Shown piece by piece: positions 56,427 to 64,000 of a stretch of DNA of 64,000 bases. Under the pieces are notes generated by a model. It was given only the letters and a program-made list of their open reading frames with translations. It was not told the origin of the DNA and did not search any database. The first letter of the stretch is position 1; every line of letters starts with the position of its first letter. The position numbers were made by a program, and so were the translations under genes. Origin of the DNA: Sphaerosporella brunnea (lineage: Eukaryota > Ascomycota > Pezizomycetes > Pezizales > Pyronemataceae); assembly GCA_008704415.1 (NCBI GenBank), contig VXIS01000012.1:124001-188000 (forward strand), read 5' to 3'.

Positions 56427-57189
56427 CTCTCGTCGTGTCGTAAACTAAACTCACTAAAAGAACGATAAAAGCAGCGGTGATACTCGAACAGTGACAACGA
56501 TGATGGGATGATAGTGGCAGTGGGAGCAAGACTGCAAAGGCGGGGGACAGCAGAATCTTTTAAAGCTCTGCTGCTCACTTCCCGACGTTCTTCGCTGGCG
56601 GGCAGGCTGCCAGGGTTCGTGCATGATGCAGCTCAGCCCCGCCATAGGCTGGCTCGCAAACGACACCTAATTTGCCCTCTTCGGGACGACTTGACGCAAG
56701 CGTGCAGGGCGGTGTTGCCCGTGTCGGGTCCATTTTGCGCCATTGTCGCGGTGGTAAGGAGGCTGAGCCGAGCCCTTGCCCCTGCTTCCCTCAGCCCTCA
56801 GCCCTCGGCCCTCTGGATATTTGCTTCTATTCTTGGACCTCACTCGGGCAAAAAGCACGCGCGGCAGTGGCTTAGATTCGGTCTTGATCGTGAATGATGT
56901 TCTCTCCAGCCACTTCGCAAACGAGTCAACGACACACTCTTGTGTTAAGCGTACTGTACTGTCGAGTAGTGCAAATGCGGAAACAATAGAGTACGTAAGC
57001 AACAGCACCGCAAACCAAAATGCAATCACCACGATACCAGCCAGCTCCATTACCCCCACCACCATACCACGTAAAATAATACAACCTCCGCAAACGATAA
57101 AACCATCATAATACACTCATAAGTAGTCAGTCATCAGCAGGAAGAAAAGAATAAAATACACCGCGAGCATGAGAAAGAGCAACTCCAAA
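56427..57189. other. Intergenic, upstream of the SUR7-like gene
   Basis: Some minus-strand frames here contain hydrophobic runs (for example near 56990-57110), but they lack a start context or family match. No gene is called. Confidence 0.4.
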
Positions 57190-57612
57190 TCAAACGCCAA
57201 CAGCACTCTGGATACGATCTTTGGCTTTTTCCAAAATGCCCCTATGCTGCTCTTCCTCCGCTGGATCTTGAGCCATTGCAGGGCGTCCGGCACCTTCACT
57301 TTCTGCCTTCTGCTCTCGGTACTCGGGACTCTCCCTCATAGTGCTTCTCATCCCTCCCCTATCAATAGGTTTGCGCTCCACACTACTCTCTCTGCCAGTA
57401 TCTGCCATCTTTTCCATCCGCTGTCGCTCCTCCACCATCATTTGTTCAGTGCTAGTCATACCACGTGGTGTCGAATCGTCGCCGTGAGAATATTCATATC
57501 CCGTAGAAGACATCCCAATCTCGGAGTCCTTTGGTCGTTGCCCACCTGAATTAATACCGGTTCCAATCACATATCCTCCCTTGTCCGCCTCTTCCTTGCC
57601 TACTTGTTCCAT
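57190..57612 (-). CDS. Hypothetical 140-residue hydrophilic protein
   Basis: The open frame starts at ATG 57612, only 30 bp after the stop of the PIL1 gene on the same strand. The sequence is very polar (EEADKGGYVIGTGINSGG, STEQMMVEERQRMEKMADTG) and ends EEQHRGILEKAKDRIQSAVGV, a helical Lys/Glu-rich tail reminiscent of stress or LEA-like proteins. I do not recognise a family. A possible splice acceptor (TTAATTCAG near 57545) means the true gene could begin further right or be an alternative last exon of PIL1. Fungal genes are rarely this close in tandem. Confidence 0.4.
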   Translation of the reverse strand: MEQVGKEEADKGGYVIGTGINSGGQRPKDSEIGMSSTGYEYSHGDDSTPRGMTSTEQMMVEERQRMEKMADTGRESSVERKPIDRGGMRSTMRESPEYREQKAESEGAGRPAMAQDPAEEEQHRGILEKAKDRIQSAVGV

Positions 57613-57642
57613 CAGGATGCCAGCGCCGGCGCTCGACGTCTG

Positions 57643-59206
57643 TCATTGGTCCGCAACATCGACTGTCTCCTCCACGCGGGCACGCCTGTCTTGTGGCTGG
57701 GTTCCGTTCTTGGCACTAATTGCCCGTTCGGCCTCAGCACTGCGACGTCCGGCCATGACGTTGTGACGTTCGTCCTCCGTAACGTCTTCATACTCGTCCT
57801 CGTGGTGGTGGTGCGCCTGATTCAGAGCAATTCCGGGATGGCCATTTGTACGCTCATGTGTTTCGGCTGGGACCCAACCCTCTTCGTCGGACACAGGACG
57901 ATCTTCCAAACCAACAGGCTTGCGGACACGAGTGGCACGGCCACCAGTTCTACGGGCGCGGACACCTCGCTTGGAAAGGCGAGGTCGAACCATGGAACGA
58001 GACTCTGTCCAATCAGTCAATGCATCCTCGCAATCCTGGATGATGCTGCACGCTGTTAGTAAAAGCGCTCTCGGAGCAGTATATATTTGGATCCAACCTC
58101 TTGCTGTCCTCGTAGCCATCATAGGCCGGCCTAGTCTCGCCGGGAGTCACAGGTGTGTCATCGATCAGATCCAGCAAATATTTCCCGTAAGAAGCGATTA
58201 TTGCCACCTTTTCGGCGTGCTCCTTCAAGGCATCGAACTGGTAATTAAAAGCTGACTTGAGCTTCTCGCGGGTGATGTTCGAAAGCTGTGCTTCGGCAAC
58301 CAGTGACTCGGCTTCTGCTCGCACAAGCTCCTGCTCCAAGACCGTGATTTTTGGTGAATTAGGATCCTTGTACTTAAGCTGTGCAATCTGATCGGTGATC
58401 TTTTGCTTGCCTAACCACTAGTTTAATTCCAATTTCTCTCCGAGGCGAGGCCGCAGGTGAACTCACGATCGCGGCTAGGTTGCACACTAGCCTCAATGTT
58501 TCTTATGCTCTTGATGGTAACTCTGTACTGGTCGTAGCGGTCGACGAACTGATCCTCGAGTTCGCCAATCTCAAAGATGAGAACTCCAAGCTTGTCGGTA
58601 ACATCGGACACATCCTCGTCACACTCCTCGCCCCAGATAGAGAGCTGACGAGCAACTTCTCGGCGTTCACGACCAACCAGTTCCATCGAACGCATCAAGT
58701 TCTTTTCCATTTTGACCAGCTGTGAGAGCTTCCTGGCGAGATCCGGGCCACTGAAACAAATGTAGTCAGCCATCTGTGGTAACACCGAGTTCACTGGCTG
58801 AGCTTACTATGATCCAGCTACTGACTTGCGCAAGTTGTGGCCTGCATGTGCTCCAGAACACGTAGAGTTAGCCAGATCCAGAAGCTAGTCCCCTCGTTCA
58901 CCTTCTCATTTCATCATTCAACTTCACCAAGCGTATGTAAATAGCAACAAACACAAACTCGCTGGTAAGAATGAATTCCGAGAAGACGGAACAGACTGGG
59001 GACGACGATAAAAAAAGAAGCCCCTCTGTAGAACCCCGCGGACGATGGCAACAAGGGAACACAGTGGGAACGCAGAAGGATAACACACCGAAGTTAGTGC
59101 CACCAAAAAACCTTCCGACTTTGGTGGAGCTTGGTGGTGGAGGAGGACGCTCAATCTGAGATTGGGTCGGGGCTCGTGATTGGCGCATCGAGTATGTGCG
59201 ATGCAT
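57643..59206 (-). CDS. PIL1: Eisosome core protein of the Pil1/Lsp1 (PilA) family, 5 exons
   Basis: This family forms membrane-curving BAR-domain lattices under plasma-membrane furrows (eisosomes). Exons are 59206-59089, 58841-58808, 58750-58467, 58410-58098 and 58045-57643, giving 383 residues. The first intron is long (247 bp) and exon 2 is only 34 nt. Splicing yields MHRTYSMRQSRAPTQSQIE, then RFFGGTNFGHNLRKSVAGSY, then GPDLARKLSQLVKMEKNLMR, exactly the PilA start. The BAR core follows: ELVGRERREVARQLSIWGEE, DVSDVTDKLGVLIFEIGELE, FVDRYDQYRVTIKSIRNIEA, LVRAEAESLVAEAQLSNITR and DDTPVTPGETRPAYDGYEDS, then SIIQDCEDALTDW. The C-terminal tail (residues about 255-383) is divergent, basic then acidic, with a HHHHEDEYEDVTEDE stretch. 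All splice signals are GT-AG. Confidence 0.93.
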
Positions 59207-60158
59207 TTTGGGCAATTGTTTATTGACGGCGGCGTCAGGCGTTGTTGTGTTGGTAGCGGAAGATCGCAGCCGTTACTATTGCTGTAGCAAGGAGGCGGTG
59301 GATGATCTCGGACGGGGTGATCGTTGCAGACGGGGTTCAGGGATTGTAAATTCAGCTGGCTGATTTACGATGCAGGAGGTGAAAGAGAGAGTGAGAGATT
59401 GGAAGTGGAAAGGATTTGAGCGATGGCGAGGATGCGTGTGGTTTTTGAACGCAGGAGGAGGATGGCACGGAAGTTGGAAGGCCGCGGTTTTCTTGGAAGG
59501 GAAGGGAGGCACAAAGCTGTCGCAGTGGAATCGTAGGTGAGGAGGGCGGCCGGCCGCGGTGCGCATGCGTTCATCAAGCTATCAGCCTTCTCTTGTCCGG
59601 ACATGACGCAAGGCATGATGTCACTTGCCAGCCAAGCCCGCAAAGCAACCACCACCGCTTGTTTGGCCTTCGGTTTCGCACACTGCTGAAAGGCGGGACG
59701 GATGCCAAGGGCGACCAGCAGTACTGTGCCCGGTGCGCCGACTCATCCGAGCTGCGATACCCCCATCGCCACTGTTGACTGGGACGTTGTGGTGACGGAA
59801 CATGTGACGAAGCTCAGCGTTGTTGCGCTTGGTCCACCGTCGCTTGGCATTTCACGACGAGGCAAGTGCATCACCATCCCCGTGGAGCACGACTCCGGAG
59901 AAACAATTTCCATTCGCGATCACCTGCACCTCAACTCTAACATCCAAAATCCGAGAGTTGCAGTAGCAGACATCATCAACAAGAGCCGAAAAAAACACCC
60001 ATCAAATTCAAAATGGGAAATGGAATGCAAAAGGGAATATAGTAGAATCAGGTAACGATACGCAACAAAATCCTTCATCGCCACCATAATGCGCCGCAAA
60101 TCGTAAAGCAATCGTAAAGCAAGTGCCCACAGCACGCGAAACTCCGCCGACACGAAAA
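59207..60158. other. Intergenic between PIL1 and SPC7
   Basis: This includes the PIL1 promoter and the SPC7 3' region. A plus-strand frame at 59702-60055 has no recognised motif and is not called. Confidence 0.4.
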
Positions 60159-63100
60159 TCAACCCCTCACGCCAACCGCGATTCCTCCTCGTTTCTTGTC
60201 GATCAAACACTTCTCGACCACCTCGTTCACTCCCTCCCTCCACTGGCCCGCCCAGTTCAAAAGCATGTCTTGCACCGCCTGCTGCGATATCGCTCCATAT
60301 GCAACTTGCACCGAAACCCCTTGGTATTCGAGTTTCTCCTTCTCGACCACAAAAGAAATCTTCATCTTGCTGCGAATCTCTTCGACGAGAACCGTAGCTT
60401 TGACGTGCAAATTACCATCATCGGCCACATGGGTGTCTGTGTAGTGACGAGATCGAAGGCGGCGGATGTTGTGTTTAACGTCATCCCCAACAGTCCAGTA
60501 ATCCTGGATTTTCCGAAGAATCGCCTTAGGGTTTCGTTCTGTCGAGAGAACCGCATTGAGACCACGGATGAGGAACACCATCTCCGGATCGGTTTGGTTT
60601 TGGCGTACAAATTCAACCACTGGCGCAACTTTGCCTGCGGGATCGCAGAGGAGCTTGAGCTCGCGCTTGTACAGCATTCTGAGTCGTCCATCAGGAAGAA
60701 CCATCGAGACAGTCCATCCGGATTTCTTCTCGAGCTCTTCGCAGCGTGTTTTCCAAGTGTTGACTTCGTTCTCGCTCCAGCCGCGGTTCATCTCCTTGAT
60801 ACGCTCAGCCTCTTCGATAGACGCAACGAGCGCCGCTTTCTTGACTTCCAGCTCCTTGATCTTGGAGTCAACTGTCTCTGTGAGTTGTCGTTTCTCCTCC
60901 GTCTGGGCGCGTGCGGCCTCCACCTTTCCGAAAAACTCGCGGAGGCGGGTACGAGCGCTCTTGAGGGCATCCTGATCGTCCATATCAATTCGACGTTTCA
61001 TCTCCTCCAAATTTTGGAGCTCGTGCTTGGCCTTCTCCCAATTTTGCTTGATGTCAGGCAGAAGTGGAAGAAGCTGTTGCTTGTGTTGCTCAACTGTTTG
61101 CTGATCTTGCTTGAGGCCATTGAGATTGCTTTCCAGCATCTGTTTGACGTCCTCCAAGATGGACATCCGCCACCCATACCAAACCATCTTGGCCTCAAGG
61201 CGAGAATAAGTCTTGATGTGTTTGAACTGGTTGTCCATGATGTGCCTGATCTCTGCGGGAGCGTGGATGTATTCCCTGAAGAGCAATGGGTTCTCCTCTT
61301 GCACCATGACCTCCATGTCTTGAATCATGCCACGTCCCTCCGCGATATATCTCTCCAAAGCCTGGCAACAATGTTGGAAGGCATTCAGCATGGGCGCGGT
61401 AGCAGCCCCGGCCTTGATTCTCTCTTCCAACGTCGCTTCGTCGCGCTCATTAAGTCGTCTGCTGGCGGGCGCGAAACCCGTGCGCCTGCGTTTGGAAGTG
61501 GCCTTCAGGTCATCCAGGAAAGATATGTCGATAATTTCGAGGAACTCCTGCATCGAGATGCTCTCATAATCCCCATCTTCCTCCTCCTTTGCTTCCTCTT
61601 CGTCGTCCATGACCTGATCGTCACCAAAGTTTACCGCACGGACTTGCGGGCGCAAGGTTGAAGGATCTTGCTCGGAGGACTCCTGAGGGACAGCCTTTGG
61701 TGGTGTGTCCTTTTTGGGCGGCTTCTTCTTGGGAGTGGCCTTCTTAGGGGTGACCTGTGGGGTTGCTTCCTTTGACAGGGGATTGACGCTTCCGAAGAGG
61801 TTACCATTTTCTTCCTCCACAATCGAACCGACTCCATCTGCGCTCTTGCGTCTTTTCCTTTGACCCTCCTCTTCGTTTGACAGGGCCCTCTTTCCAGGAA
61901 ACAGTGATCCAATGGCTAGACTCATTCTTGAACCACGTTTTCTCGGGGTAAGCAGCTGGATCTTGCTCTTCAAATCCATTTTTTTCTCTTCCTCTTCCCT
62001 GCGTATCTTCTCTTCCTTTTCTTGCCGCTCCCATTTCTGAGCATCTTGCCGCGCAGTGGCAATGAGAGCACTTGGAATCACGACAGGGGAGAATGCCATA
62101 GTATCCTCTCCGATAGATTTGCGACGAGAAAGTCTGGATGAAATTGCTGGGGAACCAAGGCCAGGCCTATCGAATCCAAGACCTCTGAGAGGGGTCATGA
62201 CAGGGGTAGACTGGGTGGAAAGCTGCATTGAGGTGAAACGAGTAGCGGGACGGCGGGGAGTAGATGAAGTGGCGGCCCGTTTCAAGGGGGTTCTGGGCTC
62301 TGCACTGGGCATGACAGGGGTTAATTTTGCTGTCTCTGGGAGAGGTTGGGGCGTTGACGGTTGAGGACTCGCAACTTGTGCCTCGGGAGATGGCTTTTGC
62401 TGCGGTGTCCTAGCTTTCCGCGCTGGCTTGACCGGAACAGGAGTCGCTGGCTTTTCCGACGAGTCGACCTTTGCAGGGTTGGGTTTGGGGGCTGGATCCT
62501 GCTGTTGAAGCTCGAGGGATTTGCGGTGAGCAGCACCTCGGGTCACCCGTGGTGACGTGAGCACAGAAGCACCGCTAGAGCGTCTGGTGGCACGTCTGTT
62601 GACAGGGGTGGGGGAAGCAATCAGTTCCATAGCCACAGACGCCGCGGGGGCAGATGGCTCCTCGTTGTCGACGACCTCTTCCTTCGATGTTGTTGCTGTC
62701 TGCTGTGGCTGGGTGCTGTTCTGCTGAGGGCTTGGCTGTGACGCTTTGGGAACACCACGGTTTTGGAAAATCTTCCCTAAGTTGACGGTCAAGTCCATGG
62801 GGAAATCTTCCTCTTCCAACTCTTCATCCTGCTTATCCTGCGTGATTTTGGGCAATGCTGGATATGAAACTGTCCCCGATGCACCTGAGGCTGCAGCGGC
62901 CGGAAGAATCCCTCCAACAGCCATGGTCATGTCCATATCCATTTCCTCCTCTTGTTGGCTATCTAGAAGCAACTGTTTCGCGGCCTGGTCTTTAACCCAT
63001 TGTTCCCCGCTCATCAACAGGCCACCTCGTCTTCCGTTTCCAAGAGAGCCCTTGCGAGGTGGTTGATTGATTATTCCGCCCAGGACAGAGGTGAATTCCA

Positions 63101-64000
63101 TCGTCATGTCTTCGTTCATGTCCACCTCGGATGCCGTAGTGGGAGCTGGCGACGGCGGTTCGGGCTGGCTCTGGGTAGACGGAGCTGCTGGAAGGATGCC
63201 TCCGATGGCACAGGTCATGTCCATATCCGTTGTCATATCCATTTCATCTACCCCCTCATTTTCCTGTTTAGCAGGAAAATGAGGCAAGCCAAGTCCTAAG
63301 CTCTGCCTCAGCCTTTGAGCCATGCCGCTAAGGATGCCGCCGCCAATCGGGCGCGTTGTCTTCATCTCCATAGTGACGTCTCCAGAGTCGACAACTTGTG
63401 ATGCGTGCCCGTGAGAATTGCTCGGGGCATTCAGGATTCCACCAACTGGTCGAGTGAAATCCATGACACTATCCTCATCCTCCTGCTCAAGGGGCTGCGC
63501 CAGCCCGGGGCGAGCGGGCAGAAGGCCGCCCACCGGTCGAGTCATATCCATCGCCATGTCGCCATCTTCGTCGTCGGAATTCTTCCGTGGCGTTTTTGGA
63601 GAGAATGAAAATGTTCGCCTCTTAACACCGGATGCAGAAAGCAGTCCTTCTCCGACAACTCTCGTAACATCCATGGTCTGCTCACCCGCATCGTCGTCTC
63701 CGGCTTCAGCTGCTGGGGACTTGTGCTTCGATGCCGGCGGCGAAAACGCATCTCTCGCAAATTCCGTGGGCTCGCCTTCGAATTTCCATTTCATGGGATT
63801 TTTGAAAGCAGGCTTTCTAGTCACTTCGTCGTCTTCGTCGATGTCCATGCCCATTTCGATTTTGTTGAAGGTCATGTCACCCTCACCCATGGTGGTTTCA
63901 CCGGCGGCGGATATGAAAGTCCGGTCTCCATTGTCTTCATCCATAGAATCTGTACTGTCGCTCCCATCGTCTTCCTCGACAAAGGCACTATCGTCCCCGG
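60159..64000 (-). CDS. SPC7: Kinetochore scaffold SPC7/KNL1 (N-terminus outside window)
   Basis: Spc7/KNL1 is the large scaffold of the KMN network and docks Bub3-Bub1 on phosphorylated MELT motifs. The frame is open to the right edge, so the N-terminus (including any PP1-binding motif) lies outside; about 1280 residues are visible. The first half contains eight MELT-like repeats: MDVT, MDMT, MDFT, MEMK.T, MDMT, MEFT, MDMT and MDLT. Most are followed by a VGGIL-type tail (for example DSVMDFTRPVGGIL). Ser/Thr/Pro-rich linkers and basic patches (KRRRKS) follow. The Spc7 domain begins QEFLEIIDISFLDDLKATSK and continues through NERDEATLEERIKAGAATAP, FQHCCQALERYIAEGRGMIQ and EAKMVWYGWRMSILEDVKQM into a long coiled coil. 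The RWD-like C-terminus has ELEKKSGWTVSMVLPDGRLR. No intron is visible. Family and layout are clear. Confidence 0.93.
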   Translation of the reverse strand, partial: GDDSAFVEEDDGSDSTDSMDEDNGDRTFISAAGETTMGEGDMTFNKIEMGMDIDEDDEVTRKPAFKNPMKWKFEGEPTEFARDAFSPPASKHKSPAAEAGDDDAGEQTMDVTRVVGEGLLSASGVKRRTFSFSPKTPRKNSDDEDGDMAMDMTRPVGGLLPARPGLAQPLEQEDEDSVMDFTRPVGGILNAPSNSHGHASQVVDSGDVTMEMKTTRPIGGGILSGMAQRLRQSLGLGLPHFPAKQENEGVDEMDMTTDMDMTCAIGGILPAAPSTQSQPEPPSPAPTTASEVDMNEDMTMEFTSVLGGIINQPPRKGSLGNGRRGGLLMSGEQWVKDQAAKQLLLDSQQEEEMDMDMTMAVGGILPAAAASGASGTVSYPALPKITQDKQDEELEEEDFPMDLTVNLGKIFQNRGVPKASQPSPQQNSTQPQQTATTSKEEVVDNEEPSAPAASVAMELIASPTPVNRRATRRSSGASVLTSPRVTRGAAHRKSLELQQQDPAPKPNPAKVDSSEKPATPVPVKPARKARTPQQKPSPEAQVASPQPSTPQPLPETAKLTPVMPSAEPRTPLKRAATSSTPRRPATRFTSMQLSTQSTPVMTPLRGLGFDRPGLGSPAISSRLSRRKSIGEDTMAFSPVVIPSALIATARQDAQKWERQEKEEKIRREEEEKKMDLKSKIQLLTPRKRGSRMSLAIGSLFPGKRALSNEEEGQRKRRKSADGVGSIVEEENGNLFGSVNPLSKEATPQVTPKKATPKKKPPKKDTPPKAVPQESSEQDPSTLRPQVRAVNFGDDQVMDDEEEAKEEEDGDYESISMQEFLEIIDISFLDDLKATSKRRRTGFAPASRRLNERDEATLEERIKAGAATAPMLNAFQHCCQALERYIAEGRGMIQDMEVMVQEENPLLFREYIHAPAEIRHIMDNQFKHIKTYSRLEAKMVWYGWRMSILEDVKQMLESNLNGLKQDQQTVEQHKQQLLPLLPDIKQNWEKAKHELQNLEEMKRRIDMDDQDALKSARTRLREFFGKVEAARAQTEEKRQLTETVDSKIKELEVKKAALVASIEEAERIKEMNRGWSENEVNTWKTRCEELEKKSGWTVSMVLPDGRLRMLYKRELKLLCDPAGKVAPVVEFVRQNQTDPEMVFLIRGLNAVLSTERNPKAILRKIQDYWTVGDDVKHNIRRLRSRHYTDTHVADDGNLHVKATVLVEEIRSKMKISFVVEKEKLEYQGVSVQVAYGAISQQAVQDMLLNWAGQWREGVNEVVEKCLIDKKRGGIAVGVRG

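Noticed and set aside
60123..61661. 512-codon plus-strand frame
   Set aside because: It is antisense to the SPC7 coiled-coil region, which has clear family motifs; the plus-strand product is Leu-rich without motifs.
1..64000. CRISPR arrays, bacterial operons, riboswitches or rRNA genes
   Set aside because: The DNA is fungal nuclear; no such structure was seen on either strand.

Overview
This is nuclear DNA of a filamentous ascomycete (Pezizomycotina); the class cannot be fixed from the sequence. The evidence is many short introns, mostly 45-90 bp, with GT...CTRAY...AG signals. There are also fungus-specific families (Pil1/Lsp1 eisosome protein, SUR7/PalI tetraspan protein, Spc7/KNL1 with MELT repeats, DUF1769-type protein, rhodopsin-domain membrane protein) and tRNA genes with short introns after position 37. 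Genes are single-promoter units on both strands, with no operons.

Layout. 0-6.3 kb: 3' end of the SWR1 chromatin remodeller, a GPI-anchor GlcNAc-transferase subunit (PIG-H/Gpi15), and a rhodopsin-domain membrane protein with a 5-nt microexon. 6.3-16.5 kb: a gene-poor stretch with a tRNA-Thr, a broken GIY-YIG-like gene, and a 1092-residue secreted repeat protein (11.3-14.6 kb) with Kex2-type KR sites, Cys-Pro peptides and His/Met/Gly repeats. 16.5-19.6 kb: TAF8 and an Old Yellow Enzyme-family reductase. 20-29 kb: a tRNA-Val followed by about 8.5 kb rich in microsatellites without a convincing protein gene. 29-37 kb: a conserved fungal protein of unknown function, an empty stretch, and a multicopper oxidase that keeps all copper-binding motifs but has lost an internal exon and its frame. 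37-45 kb: a Cys-rich small protein divergent from UTP4, then REI1. 45-51 kb: a DUF1769-type protein, a decayed glutamyl-tRNA synthetase fragment with a tandem duplication, kynurenine 3-monooxygenase, and methionine aminopeptidase 1. 51-64 kb: the DRS1 helicase, a SUR7/PalI tetraspan protein and a Pil1-type eisosome protein next to each other, and most of SPC7 running off the right edge.

Most genes are housekeeping: chromatin and transcription (SWR1, TAF8), ribosome biogenesis (UTP4, REI1, DRS1), kinetochore (SPC7), NAD/tryptophan metabolism (KMO), protein maturation (MetAP1, PIG-H) and plasma-membrane domains (SUR7-like, PIL1). The most unusual locus is the secreted repeat protein at 11.3-14.6 kb. 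Intron positions given below were inferred by eye from splice signals and protein-family continuity.
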